Part shown: positions 36,560-45,472 of the stretch, piece by piece
Numbering within the stretch: position 1 is the first letter of the stretch
Layout: every line of letters starts with the position of its first letter
NCBI GenBank assembly: GCA_022486815.1
Contig: JAKVJW010000016.1
Coordinates: 1 to 56,952 of the forward strand
Length of the DNA: 56,952 nt
Direction: 5' to 3'
Origin: Prevotella sp.
GTDB taxonomy: Bacteria > Bacteroidota > Bacteroidia > Bacteroidales > Bacteroidaceae
Notes under the pieces: generated by a model
Told to the model about the DNA's origin: nothing
Databases searched by the model: none
What the model saw: only the letters and a program-made list of their open reading frames with translations
Position numbers and translations under genes: made by a program

Positions 36560-38737
36560 ATGAAGCAGAAACTTTATATTGTATCTAATCGCTTGCCTGT
36601 AAAGGCTACTGTGGATGGAAAGGGAAATTTCTCTTTTATTCGCAGTGAAGGTGGGCTGGCTACTGGGCTGGATTCTTTGAAGACAGATTATGAGAAGCAC
36701 TGGATCGGTTGGCCCGGAATGTGTTTCTCCCGGAAGAAGGATCAGTATGAAGTTAAAAGTAGTTTAGAGGCGATGAACTTCCATCCGATTTTTCTTTCTC
36801 AGGCACAGTATAAAAGCTATTATGAGGGTTATTGTAACAGTATGTTGTGGCCGCTTTGTCATTATTTCTACGGCTCGGCGCAGTATAAAAAAACATATTG
36901 GGAATCTTACAAAGAAGTGAATCAGATATTTGCAGATGAGGTTTGTCGGCTTGTTGGCTTTGGGTGTTGGGTCTGGGTGCAGGATTATCAGTTGATGCTT
37001 GTTCCTGCTATGCTGAGAAAAAAAAGACCGGACCTGCATGTTGGCTTTTTCCTGCATATTCCATTTCCCAGTTATGAGTTGTTTCGGGTGCTACCAGAGC
37101 GGGATGACCTGCTTAAGGGACTGTTGGGAGCTGATTTTATAGGTTTCCATACCCATGATTATCTCCGTCACTTTATGAGTAGTGTGGAGCGTGCTCTGCA
37201 CCTCGAATTTCACTTGGAGGAGGTAATGGTTAATGGTCGTGCTGTGCATGTTGATGCTCTGCCTATGGGCATCAATTATAATTTATATCATCGAGCTGGA
37301 AGGAAACCGGATGTGCAGGCTTTTGTGGAGGAAATCAAAAAATCGACGATAGGTTGCAAACTTATCCTCAGTTGTGACCGGTTGGATTATAGTAAAGGTA
37401 TCCTGCACCGTCTTATGGCTTTTGATTTGTTTCTGAAATCTCATCATGAATATCACGGCAAAGTATCAATGATGATGGTAGTGGTACCCTCACGGGATAA
37501 GGTCGAAAAATATGCTGAGCTCAAGCGCAAGATTGATGAGAAAATTGGGCAAATCAATGGAGCTTATTCCAAATTGGGTTGGTTACCTATACGTTATATC
37601 TATCGCGCGTTGCCTTTTGAACAATTGATGGCCCTATACAAACTTTGTGACATCGCTTTGATTACGCCGCTTAGAGACGGGATGAACCTGGTTTCTAAGG
37701 AATATGTGGCATCAAAGTCTGTTGATGATCCGGCAGTCTTGATCTTGAGTGAGATGGCTGGTGCTTCTGTGGAACTTAAAGATGCTGTGATTGTCAATCC
37801 AAATGACTTGAACCAGATTGAGAATGCTCTTGAGACGGCATTGAAGATGCCGCGTGAAGAACAACGTCGTCGTCTTCTGTCCATGCAGCATATAGTTTCT
37901 ACATTTGATATCAGGCAATGGGCAGCAGACTTTATGAAGGAATGGTCAAATGTCATTGAGCGTAATCGTCAGTTGACTTCAAAGGTGGTAACAACAGAGC
38001 GGTTAGATGCATTTCATACTTTTTACCGAAAGGCAAGTCACCGTCTCTTTTTCCTGGATTATGACGGAACCTTAGTGGGTTTTCAGGATGATCCATTGAA
38101 GGCTGTTCCTACTCCGGAACTTATAAGTCTTTTGAAGAAGATATCAGAAGAAGCAGGAAATACTGTTGTTATCAACAGTGGCCGTGAACATCGGATCTTA
38201 GAACACTGGTTTGGCGACCTTCCGGTTGATATTGCGGCTGAGCACGGAGCATTTCTTAAAAGAAAGGGTGTATGGACAAAGCGTTTCATCCGGTATGGAG
38301 TGAGTGAAAAAATCCGGAAGATATTGAACCTCTTTGTATGTAAGACCCCTGGTTCTCGCTTGGAAGTCAAGGAAACTTCCTTGGCTTGGCATTACAGAGA
38401 GGTGGACAGTTGGCTGGGTGACTTCCGCTCCAGGCAATTGGTCAATGCACTGATGCCAGAATGTGCGAAATATAATATGCAGATTATGACTGGAAATAAA
38501 GTTGTGGAATTAAAGTCTTCAACTTATAACAAAGGGACAGCGGTGACAGAATATCTCTCAGGAGCTCCTTATGATTTCATATTCGCTATTGGAGATGATA
38601 CGACAGATGAAGATATGTATCGTGCACTGCCGGATACAGGAATCAGTGTTAATGTGGGACAAACTGCGAGTCGGGCTCGTTATAGTTTGAAAAGTCAGAA
38701 AGAAGTGTTGCCGTTTCTTAACCGAATGATACAATAA
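36560..38737 (+). CDS. Trehalose-6-phosphate synthase/phosphatase fusion
   Basis: A 725-residue bifunctional cytoplasmic enzyme. Residues about 1-465 are a GT20 trehalose-6-phosphate synthase (SNRLPV, SEGGLATGL, FFLHIPFPS, LSCDRLDYSKGI, PLRDGMNLVSKEY) that joins UDP-glucose to glucose-6-phosphate. Residues about 490-725 are a HAD phosphatase (FFLDYDGTL, and IGDDTTDEDMY) that removes the phosphate to give trehalose. It is 11 bases before a GH15 gene that may degrade trehalose or related sugars. All catalytic motifs seem present. No strong promoter was recognised; a poor TAATTTTC lies close to the ATG. Confidence 0.94.
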   Translation: MKQKLYIVSNRLPVKATVDGKGNFSFIRSEGGLATGLDSLKTDYEKHWIGWPGMCFSRKKDQYEVKSSLEAMNFHPIFLSQAQYKSYYEGYCNSMLWPLCHYFYGSAQYKKTYWESYKEVNQIFADEVCRLVGFGCWVWVQDYQLMLVPAMLRKKRPDLHVGFFLHIPFPSYELFRVLPERDDLLKGLLGADFIGFHTHDYLRHFMSSVERALHLEFHLEEVMVNGRAVHVDALPMGINYNLYHRAGRKPDVQAFVEEIKKSTIGCKLILSCDRLDYSKGILHRLMAFDLFLKSHHEYHGKVSMMMVVVPSRDKVEKYAELKRKIDEKIGQINGAYSKLGWLPIRYIYRALPFEQLMALYKLCDIALITPLRDGMNLVSKEYVASKSVDDPAVLILSEMAGASVELKDAVIVNPNDLNQIENALETALKMPREEQRRRLLSMQHIVSTFDIRQWAADFMKEWSNVIERNRQLTSKVVTTERLDAFHTFYRKASHRLFFLDYDGTLVGFQDDPLKAVPTPELISLLKKISEEAGNTVVINSGREHRILEHWFGDLPVDIAAEHGAFLKRKGVWTKRFIRYGVSEKIRKILNLFVCKTPGSRLEVKETSLAWHYREVDSWLGDFRSRQLVNALMPECAKYNMQIMTGNKVVELKSSTYNKGTAVTEYLSGAPYDFIFAIGDDTTDEDMYRALPDTGISVNVGQTASRARYSLKSQKEVLPFLNRMIQ

Positions 38738-38748
38738 ATGATAAATAA

Positions 38749-40509
38749 ATGAATCTGAATTATGGTCTTATAGGTAACAGTTGTACAGCTGCCTTAATTT
38801 CTGATCGGGGAGATATAGACTGGCTTTGTATGCCTTATTTTGATTCTCCGTCTATCTTTGCTTCTCTTCTGGATAAAGAGAAGGGGGGAAATTTCGGTAT
38901 AAGGGTAAGTGAAGACTATGTCATCACGCAGCAGTATATACCCCATACCAATCTGTTGAGGACACATTTCAAGGGACCGGAAGGGGAATTCGAGATTACG
39001 GATTTTATGCCCTATTATAGTATCCAGGGTACAAGTGAATATTACCATCCCTCTGAGGTATATCGCTATCTGCATTTTATCCAGGGGAATCCGAAGTTCT
39101 GTGTGGACTATAATCCGAAGCCTGACTATGCCCGGGGGAAGTGTATTATCCGGATTGAAGGCAATCATATAGAGTCACGTTCTGACACGAATGACAAGGA
39201 TCGCCAGTACCTGTATTCTTCACTGCCATTGGTGGAAGTGCTTAACGGTGAATCTTTTACGCTTCAGAAAGATGAGTTTTTCTTATTATCGTATAATGAA
39301 AAAATAGGCGATGTCGATATGGACAAGGAAAAACTGGAGTATTGCCGTACGCTGGTGTTCTGGCTTAACTGGTCTGAAGCTACCCGGAAATTTCCTGTGT
39401 ATAATGATGTGATAGAACGGTCATTGCTCACGCTCAAGATGATGCAGTTTTATAATGGAGCAGTTTTAGCTGCTATTACGACCAGTTTACCTGAAGTTCC
39501 CGGTGGTAAAAGAAACTGGGATTATCGTTTCTGCTGGTTGCGGGATGCTTCCATGACTATAGAAACTCTCGTCAAGTGCGGGCATACCAAGGCAGCGAGA
39601 AGGTTCGTAAAATTTGTGGAATCAACTTTTATCGGTAATCACAGTCGTTTTCAGATTATATATGGTATACATGGAGAACGGCGTCTGACAGAAAAGACTC
39701 TGGATCATCTTTCCGGATATGCAGATTCCCGTCCTGTACGAATAGGTAATAAGGCTTATCTGCAGAAACAGAATGACTCATTCGGATATTTGATGAATAT
39801 GATTTATCAGTATTATACACTTGTACCGGGTTCTACTGATGATCTGGAGAATATGTGGGATATGGTAAAGAGCATTGAGGAAATGGTCATGAAAAACTGG
39901 TGTAAACCGGATAGGGGGATATGGGAAATCCGAGGTACAGCCGGACACTTTCTTTCATCTAAGGTGATGTGCTGGGTGGCATTGGACCGTGGAGCAAAAA
40001 TAGCAAAGCATTTGGGAAAGGGGAGTTATGAGAGACAGTGGAACCTGGAGGCTGATGCTGTGAAGAGTGATATTTTCCTGCATGGATGGAATGAAGAACT
40101 TCATGCGTTTACCCAGACTTATGATAATAGTTATCTTGACTCTTCTGTTTTACTGATGGAGCCATACGGATTTATCCGTGCAGATGATCCGAAATACCGT
40201 TCAACTGTAGAGGTTATTGAAAGATGTCTTTTGAAAAATGGTCTGATGTACCGTTATAATTCACCTGATGATTTCGGTTGTCCGAAATCGGCATTTGTTA
40301 TCTGTACTTTCTGGCTTATCCGGGCTTTCTTTATGACAGGGCAACGGGAAAAAGCACGAAATCTATTTGAGAACATTTTGAGACATACAAATCATCTGGG
40401 AATATTAAGCGAGGATATCAGCTTTGAAACAGGAGAACTCCTGGGGAATTTTCCACAGGCTTATTCCCATCTGGCACTGATTAATACAGCCATGTTGTTT
40501 TCAGACTGA
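38749..40509 (+). CDS. GH15 glucoamylase/trehalase-type hydrolase
   Basis: A 586-residue family 15 enzyme. A trehalase-like N-terminal domain (about 1-200, IGNSCTAALISDRGDIDWLCMPYF) precedes the (alpha/alpha)6 catalytic barrel with WDYRFCWLRDASMTIETL (about 257-275) and a conserved C-terminal SFETGELLGNFPQAYSHLALI, which carries the second catalytic Glu. No signal peptide, so cytoplasmic. Since it directly follows the trehalose synthase/phosphatase, hydrolysis of trehalose is the natural reading; glucoamylase activity on alpha-glucans is the alternative for the family. Confidence 0.88.
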   Translation: MNLNYGLIGNSCTAALISDRGDIDWLCMPYFDSPSIFASLLDKEKGGNFGIRVSEDYVITQQYIPHTNLLRTHFKGPEGEFEITDFMPYYSIQGTSEYYHPSEVYRYLHFIQGNPKFCVDYNPKPDYARGKCIIRIEGNHIESRSDTNDKDRQYLYSSLPLVEVLNGESFTLQKDEFFLLSYNEKIGDVDMDKEKLEYCRTLVFWLNWSEATRKFPVYNDVIERSLLTLKMMQFYNGAVLAAITTSLPEVPGGKRNWDYRFCWLRDASMTIETLVKCGHTKAARRFVKFVESTFIGNHSRFQIIYGIHGERRLTEKTLDHLSGYADSRPVRIGNKAYLQKQNDSFGYLMNMIYQYYTLVPGSTDDLENMWDMVKSIEEMVMKNWCKPDRGIWEIRGTAGHFLSSKVMCWVALDRGAKIAKHLGKGSYERQWNLEADAVKSDIFLHGWNEELHAFTQTYDNSYLDSSVLLMEPYGFIRADDPKYRSTVEVIERCLLKNGLMYRYNSPDDFGCPKSAFVICTFWLIRAFFMTGQREKARNLFENILRHTNHLGILSEDISFETGELLGNFPQAYSHLALINTAMLFSD

Positions 40510-40621
40510 ATCCGGTGCATAATAAATGGACTTTTTTGTCATCAGATGTAAAGTGTGTAAAAGTCATAAAAATACATTTATCATAAATGTGAACTCAAAT
40601 AGCTAAATTTCTTTCAATTTG

Positions 40622-40653
40622 TTTGGCAGAACCAAATAAAAGTTTTACTTTTG
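40622..40653 (+). promoter_or_regulatory. Promoter of the aromatic amino-acid operon
   Basis: TTTG (40622-40625), a 20-base spacer and TACTTTTG (40646-40653). Transcription should start near 40658, about 20 bases before the leader-peptide ATG. Confidence 0.8.
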
Positions 40654-40677
40654 CTCCCAACAACAAGAAATAGGAAA

Positions 40678-40773
40678 ATGATGAAATCTTACGCAGCTTT
40701 TTATTATTACTTTTACTTTACAGGCATCCGTAGAGCGGGAAGTTGCGTATTCATTTCAACTTATAGTATTTAA
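40678..40773 (+). CDS. Phe/Tyr-rich leader peptide of the aromatic operon
   Basis: A 31-codon ORF starting at 40678 (a second ATG follows at 40681) and ending at TAA 40771-40773. It begins MMKSYAAFYYYFYF, with seven consecutive aromatic codons (three Phe, four Tyr, 40699-40719), and has a further Phe and Tyr later. It opens about 20 bases after the predicted transcription start, has a purine-rich TAGGAAA ahead, and lies 66 bases upstream of prephenate dehydratase. As in E. coli pheL, ribosomes would stall on these codons when charged tRNA-Phe or tRNA-Tyr is scarce. Both amino acids are products of this operon. The reading is by eye from sequence; it is too short for normal gene finders. Confidence 0.88.
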   Translation: MMKSYAAFYYYFYFTGIRRAGSCVFISTYSI

Positions 40774-40808
40774 AATATACATAAAGAAATCACGAAACGG
40801 TCCCGCTC
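40690..40808 (+). promoter_or_regulatory. Alternative RNA pairings of the aromatic attenuator
   Basis: Segment 1 (40690-40699, TACGCAGCTT) pairs with segment 2 (40740-40749, AAGTTGCGTA) with one G-U. GAGCGGGA in segment 2 (40733-40740) can instead pair perfectly with TCCCGCTC in segment 3 (40801-40808), the 5-prime arm of the terminator. A ribosome stalled at 40699-40719 would cover segment 1, free segment 2 and let the antiterminator form. A ribosome that reaches the stop codon at 40771 leaves 1:2 free to form, so the terminator forms. This mechanism is inferred from pairing. Confidence 0.75.
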
Positions 40809-40831
40809 GAAAGAGCGAGACCGTTTTTTTT
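40795..40831 (+). terminator. Attenuator terminator before pheA
   Basis: AACGGTCCCGCTC (40796-40808) and GAGCGAGACCGTT (40813-40825) form a 13-bp stem with one mismatch and a GAAA loop, followed by an uninterrupted run of eight T (40824-40831). The pheA ATG begins only 9 bases later, so the terminator must be avoided for any expression. Confidence 0.9.
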
Positions 40832-40839
40832 ATTTTATT

Positions 40840-41676
40840 ATGAAACGAATAGCTATACAAGGAGACATCGGATCTTTTCATGACATTGCAGCTCATGAGT
40901 ATTTTAAGGGGGAACAGATAGAACTGATCTGCTGTGAGACCTTTGAGGAAATTTTCAAGCAGATGAAAAATGATCCTACAGTGATTGGAATGATGGCCAT
41001 CGAAAATACAATAGCGGGGTCGCTCTTGCATAATTACGAATTATTGCAAGCATCAGGAGCTGTTATCGTGGGAGAGGCGAAACTTCATATTCAGCATTGT
41101 ATCTGCTGTCTGCCGGAAGATGACTGGACAACATTGAAAGAGGTTCATTCTCATCCTGTGGCTTTGGCACAGTGCCGCCATTTCCTGGAGGTTCATCCTG
41201 ATTTGAAGGCTGTCGAAGCTGCTGATACTGCAGGGTCGGCTGAATATATTGCCAACCATCATCTGACAGGTATGTCAGCCATCTGTTCTTCTTATGCAGC
41301 TCGTCTCTATCATCTGAAGGTGCTGCAGAATGACATCCATGACAATAAACATAATTTTACCCGTTTTCTGATTATCTCACCTTCTGCGAAAGCCGATTAC
41401 CTTCGGTCTATAGCAGACAGTAATAAGTCGAGTGTGGTATTCAGTCTTCCTCACGAAGAAGGTTCTCTGAGCAGGGTCCTGGCTATTCTGAGTTTTTATG
41501 ACATTAATCTGACCAAGATACAATCCCTTCCGATTATCGGTCATGAATGGGAGTATTTGTTCTATATAGATGTGACCTATGACAGTATCATGCGATACCG
41601 TCAGTCTATAGATGCAATTACACCTCTGGTGAGGAATATTAAAATATTAGGAGAATATCAAGAAGCAGAATCATGA
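40840..41676 (+). CDS. pheA: Prephenate dehydratase
   Basis: A 278-residue enzyme that converts prephenate to phenylpyruvate, the committed step to phenylalanine. The catalytic domain (about 1-185) shows AIENTIAGSLL and the essential TRF motif (NFTRFLII). An ACT domain (about 195-278) follows with GSLSRVL in place of GALSRVL and QSLP in place of the usual ESRP, the pair that forms the Phe allosteric site. There is no chorismate mutase domain; that activity is fused to the DAHP synthase downstream. The last codons overlap the next gene by 4 bases (ATGA). Expression is under the attenuator upstream. Confidence 0.95.
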   Translation: MKRIAIQGDIGSFHDIAAHEYFKGEQIELICCETFEEIFKQMKNDPTVIGMMAIENTIAGSLLHNYELLQASGAVIVGEAKLHIQHCICCLPEDDWTTLKEVHSHPVALAQCRHFLEVHPDLKAVEAADTAGSAEYIANHHLTGMSAICSSYAARLYHLKVLQNDIHDNKHNFTRFLIISPSAKADYLRSIADSNKSSVVFSLPHEEGSLSRVLAILSFYDINLTKIQSLPIIGHEWEYLFYIDVTYDSIMRYRQSIDAITPLVRNIKILGEYQEAES

Positions 41677-42842
41677 ATATACAACCAGCGAATCGAGTCA
41701 ATCAGATACAGGAGTACTACTTCAGCAGAAAACTGAAAGAGGTAGCAAAGTTGAATGCCCAGGGACAGGATATTATCTCTCTGGCTATCGGAAGTCCGGA
41801 TATGCCGCCGTCATCACAAACCATAGACAGACTTTGTGAGGTAGCCCGTCAGCCTGACGCTCATGGGTATCAGCCCACGGTGGGAGTCCTAGAACTTCGC
41901 AAGGCTATGGCTGGATTCTATAAGAGATGGTATAATGTGGATCTGGACCCGAAGACAGAGATCCAACCGCTTATCGGTTCAAAAGAGGGAATATTGCATG
42001 TGACCCTGACCTTCTGTAATCCCGGTGATGAAGTTCTTATCCCGAATCCCGGTTATCCTACTTATACGGCTCTGAACAAGATTCTGGGACAGAAGATTAC
42101 CTATTATAATCTGTTGGAAAAGAATGGCTGGCAACCTGATTTTGACGAACTTGAACGGATGGACCTCAGTCATGTAAAGTTGATGTGGACGAACTATCCC
42201 AATATGCCCACTGGTGGTGATGCACGGATGGAGACGTATGAAAAACTGGTAGCTTTTGCAAAAAGGCATAATATTATCATTGTCAATGACAATCCATATT
42301 CTCTTATCCTGAATGAGCATCCTAAAAGTATTCTGCAGGTGCAGGGGGCTAAGGACTGTTGTATTGAATTCAATTCCATGTCGAAGAGCCATAATATGCC
42401 GGGGTGGCGTGTGGCTATGGCCGTTTCCAATCCTACATTCATCTCCTGGATTCTGAAGATCAAGAGTAATGTGGACAATGGCACTTTCAAAGGAATACAA
42501 CTGGCTGCTGCTGAGGCTTATAATACGAATACGGAGGAGTGGCATCATCAGAATAATATCGAGAATTATCGCCGTCGTCGGAATATAGCTGAAAAGATTA
42601 TGACTACACTGGGTTGTACCTTTGACAGACAGCAGGTTGGGATGTTCCTATGGGGGAGAATACCTGACCGTTATGAAAAGGTGGAAGACCTTACAGAACG
42701 CGTGCTGCATGAGGCACGGGTATTCATTACTCCAGGATTCATCTTCGGTAATAACGGAAAGCGCTATATCCGCATTTCACTTTGTGCTAAAGATGAAAAG
42801 ATACAGGAAGCACTCAAGCGTATAAAAATGTTGCAGTGGTAG
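41673..42842 (+). CDS. Class I/II aminotransferase, probable aromatic
   Basis: A 389-residue pyridoxal-phosphate enzyme, fold type I. PLP-forming Lys 238 is in FNSMSKSHNMPGWR, and PNPGYPTY, NPYSLI and the RISL ending (RYIRISLCA) are conserved. In this operon it should transaminate phenylpyruvate and hydroxyphenylpyruvate to Phe and Tyr, or an earlier intermediate such as prephenate to arogenate. Overlap with pheA implies translational coupling. Specificity is inferred from neighbours. Confidence 0.88.
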   Translation: MNIQPANRVNQIQEYYFSRKLKEVAKLNAQGQDIISLAIGSPDMPPSSQTIDRLCEVARQPDAHGYQPTVGVLELRKAMAGFYKRWYNVDLDPKTEIQPLIGSKEGILHVTLTFCNPGDEVLIPNPGYPTYTALNKILGQKITYYNLLEKNGWQPDFDELERMDLSHVKLMWTNYPNMPTGGDARMETYEKLVAFAKRHNIIIVNDNPYSLILNEHPKSILQVQGAKDCCIEFNSMSKSHNMPGWRVAMAVSNPTFISWILKIKSNVDNGTFKGIQLAAAEAYNTNTEEWHHQNNIENYRRRRNIAEKIMTTLGCTFDRQQVGMFLWGRIPDRYEKVEDLTERVLHEARVFITPGFIFGNNGKRYIRISLCAKDEKIQEALKRIKMLQW

Positions 42843-42872
42843 AAATAAAAATCAAATAAATAAGATACGATT

Positions 42873-43937
42873 ATGGAATTAGATCTCGAACCTTTAAATT
42901 TGCCGAGTGATCAGGAGCGCCCTTCATGTATTATAGCCGGTCCTTGTTCGGCTGAAACGGAAGAGCAGGTAATGACAACTGCCAGACAACTGGCTGCCAA
43001 AGGTTGCCACATGTTTCGTGCCGGGGTATGGAAGCCACGTACCAAACCCGGTTGCTTTGAGGGTAATGGTGAGAAAGCTCTGCCTTGGCTCCAGGAGGTG
43101 AAACGTGAAACCGGAATGCTGGTGGCTACGGAAGTGGCTACACCTGAACATGTAGAACTTTGCAAGAAATATAGCATAGATATCCTTTGGGTTGGTGCCC
43201 GTACATCGACGAACCCTTTTGCCATGCAGGCTTTGGCAGACTCTCTTGAAGGATTCAACGGACCCGTATTCGTCAAGAACCCGGTTAATCCTGACCTGGA
43301 ACTTTGGATTGGTGCACTGGAACGCTTGAACCGGGCAGGCATCAAACGTATGGGAGCTATCCTGAGAGGCTTCTCAAGTTATGATGATCAGATCTTCCGC
43401 AACCAACCGATGTGGCAGATTCCTATCGAGTTGCGTCGTCGGGTTCCTAATCTTCCCATCATCGTCGATCCCAGCCATATCGGTGGCCGTCGTGACTTGA
43501 TTGCACCATTGAGCCAACAGGCAATGGACCTTGGTTTTGACGGACTGCTTATTGAAAGTCATTGTGATCCGGATAATGCGTGGAGTGATGCCAAGCAACA
43601 GGTAACACCGGATATTTTGAATTATATTATTAATACATTGGTCGTGCGTGATGAGCATAGTAATACGGAGGGCTTACGCCAACTCCGCAGTGAAATTGAT
43701 GATATAGATAATCACCTTATGGATTTGTTGACGAAGCGCTTCAGGATTTGTCGGGAAATCGGTACCTTCAAGAAGGAGCATAATATGACAGTACTTCAGT
43801 CTAAACGGTATAATGAGATTCTTGAAAAACGGGGGGCTGAAGCCGCACGTTGTCTCATGGATCCAGAATTTGTCGGACATGTCTTCGAACTGATCCATGA
43901 GGAAAGTGTACGTCAGCAATTGGAAATAGTGAAATAA
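42873..43937 (+). CDS. DAHP synthase fused to chorismate mutase type II
   Basis: A 354-residue bifunctional enzyme. Residues about 10-260 are a KDO8P-type DAHP synthase (IIAGPCSAET, FRAGVWKPRTKPGCFEG, VKNPVNPDL, VDPSHIGGRR, LIESHCDPDNAWSDAKQQ), which starts the shikimate pathway from phosphoenolpyruvate and erythrose-4-phosphate. Residues about 270-350 are an AroQ-type all-helical chorismate mutase (LRQLRSEIDDIDNHLMDLL). The fusion joins the first shikimate step to the branch to Phe and Tyr and fits feedback by prephenate or chorismate. It starts 30 bases after the aminotransferase. Confidence 0.95.
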   Translation: MELDLEPLNLPSDQERPSCIIAGPCSAETEEQVMTTARQLAAKGCHMFRAGVWKPRTKPGCFEGNGEKALPWLQEVKRETGMLVATEVATPEHVELCKKYSIDILWVGARTSTNPFAMQALADSLEGFNGPVFVKNPVNPDLELWIGALERLNRAGIKRMGAILRGFSSYDDQIFRNQPMWQIPIELRRRVPNLPIIVDPSHIGGRRDLIAPLSQQAMDLGFDGLLIESHCDPDNAWSDAKQQVTPDILNYIINTLVVRDEHSNTEGLRQLRSEIDDIDNHLMDLLTKRFRICREIGTFKKEHNMTVLQSKRYNEILEKRGAEAARCLMDPEFVGHVFELIHEESVRQQLEIVK

Positions 43938-43941
43938 GACT

Positions 43942-44739
43942 ATGAGAATTTTAATATTGGGTGCAGGCAAGATGGGATCTTTCTTCATCGATCTACTGAG
44001 TTTTGACCATGAAGTAGCGGTTTATGAAAAAGATCCGAAACGGTTGCGTTTTACTTATAACTGTCAGCGTTTCCAGTATCCTGAGGAGATCAGAACTTTC
44101 AAGCCGGAGATCGTTATCAATGCCGTTACGGTGAAGTATACACTTCCTGCTTTCAAGGAGGTGCTGCCTTTAATACCTGCGGACTGTATCATTTCTGACA
44201 TCGCTTCTGTCAAGACGGGACTGGAAAATTTTTACCGAAAGAGTGGGCATCCTTTCGTGAGTACTCACCCTATGTTTGGTCCTACGTTTGCAAATCTGGA
44301 TCAGTTGTCGGAAGAGAATGCCATCATCATTAAAGAAGGTGATGAGCGTGGACGGAATTTCTTTCGCAAACTGTATGCTTCTCTGGGATTGAATATTTAT
44401 GACTATACCTTCAAGGAACATGACAGAACTGTTGCTTATTCACTGTCTATCCCATTTGTCAGCACTTTCGTCTTTGCGGCTGTTATGAAGCATCAGGATG
44501 CACCCGGTACTACGTTTAAGCGGCACATGATGATAGCTAAGGGAGTACTGAATGAGGATGATTATCTGTTGCAGGAAATCCTCTTTAACCCATATACGAA
44601 GGGGCAGGTCAGTAAGATTCGTGAGGAACTTACTGCACTCATCAATATTATAGATAGTAAGGATGAGAAGGGCATGAAAACTTATCTGACAAAGATTCGG
44701 AAAAATGTAGCTGAAGATATAGATATCAAGCAGATATAG
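43942..44739 (+). CDS. tyrA: Prephenate dehydrogenase
   Basis: A 265-residue TyrA-family enzyme that oxidises and decarboxylates prephenate to hydroxyphenylpyruvate, the route to tyrosine. The NAD(P)-binding start ILGAGKMGSFF (about 4-14) and the STHPMFGP active-site motif (His about 108) are clear. It is the last gene of the operon, 4 bases after the previous stop. No ACT domain, so feedback may act mainly at the first enzyme or by attenuation. Confidence 0.93.
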   Translation: MRILILGAGKMGSFFIDLLSFDHEVAVYEKDPKRLRFTYNCQRFQYPEEIRTFKPEIVINAVTVKYTLPAFKEVLPLIPADCIISDIASVKTGLENFYRKSGHPFVSTHPMFGPTFANLDQLSEENAIIIKEGDERGRNFFRKLYASLGLNIYDYTFKEHDRTVAYSLSIPFVSTFVFAAVMKHQDAPGTTFKRHMMIAKGVLNEDDYLLQEILFNPYTKGQVSKIREELTALINIIDSKDEKGMKTYLTKIRKNVAEDIDIKQI

Positions 44740-44873
44740 CTTCCTGTAATTTCTATCACAATCAGAAATTCATAGTTCGGGGATATTGATGGCAATAATC
44801 AAAGTTCGTTTTTGGATTATCAGTCTGAGGAAGGGAACAGGATATGTCCTTTGATAAGATGCGGACTTTTTCC

Positions 44874-44904
44874 TTGGCACTTTGAAAATTTATATTTATC
44901 TTTG
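44874..44904 (+). promoter_or_regulatory. Promoter of the small beta-barrel gene
   Basis: TTG (44874-44876), a 20-base spacer and TATCTTTG (44897-44904). The leader (about 72 bases) contains a partial hairpin at 44911-44955. Confidence 0.75.
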
Positions 44905-44980
44905 CAGAAATAGGAGAGGTAAGGCGGTGATGGTGATTTGCCTTTTATCTCTATGAATATCAATTAAAAAGAATAGTGAC

Positions 44981-45472
44981 ATGAAGAAGAAATTGTTTAT
45001 CCTCGTGGGAGCTCTTTTGCTAACGATGACAGCAAATGCTCAATTTGAAGCAAATAAAATGTATGTAAACGGTTCTCTATCAGGACTGAATGTAGGTTAC
45101 AATGGTAAGGATAAACTTCATTTTGGAGTTCAAGCACAAGTAGGACATTTGATTGTTGATAATCTGATGATTCTTGGACAGGTAGGTTATCAACATACTG
45201 GAGGAAACAATGACATTCCTGATAATGTTATGGTGGGAGCAGGCTTTCGCTATTATATTATCCAGAATGGTCTTTATATGGGTGCTAGTGCTAAGCTTAT
45301 TCATGCGAATCATAATTATAATGACTTGCTGCCGGAATTGGAAGTAGGTTATGCCTTCTTCTTGAGCAAGACGGTGACGATAGAACCGGCTGTTTATTAT
45401 GATCAGAGTTTCAAAAATCATAGTGATTATTCTACGATAGGATTGAAAATCGGCGTTGGATTTTATCTTTGA
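44981..45472 (+). CDS. Small outer-membrane beta-barrel protein
   Basis: A 163-residue exported protein. Signal peptide about 1-21 (MTANAQF). The remainder is a run of alternating hydrophobic strands with turns, typical of an eight-stranded OmpA/OmpW-like barrel (MYVNGSLSGLNVGYNG, HFGVQAQVGHLIVDNLMILGQVGY, AGFRYYIIQNGLYMGASAKL), and ends in aromatic-rich VGFYL. No periplasmic domain. Role unknown. It has its own promoter and terminator. Confidence 0.85.
   Translation: MKKKLFILVGALLLTMTANAQFEANKMYVNGSLSGLNVGYNGKDKLHFGVQAQVGHLIVDNLMILGQVGYQHTGGNNDIPDNVMVGAGFRYYIIQNGLYMGASAKLIHANHNYNDLLPELEVGYAFFLSKTVTIEPAVYYDQSFKNHSDYSTIGLKIGVGFYL

Noticed and set aside
44740..44980. Possible tRNA or small RNA in the gap after tyrA
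   Set aside because: No cloverleaf arms or GTTCRANNC-type motif were found; only a promoter is convincing.
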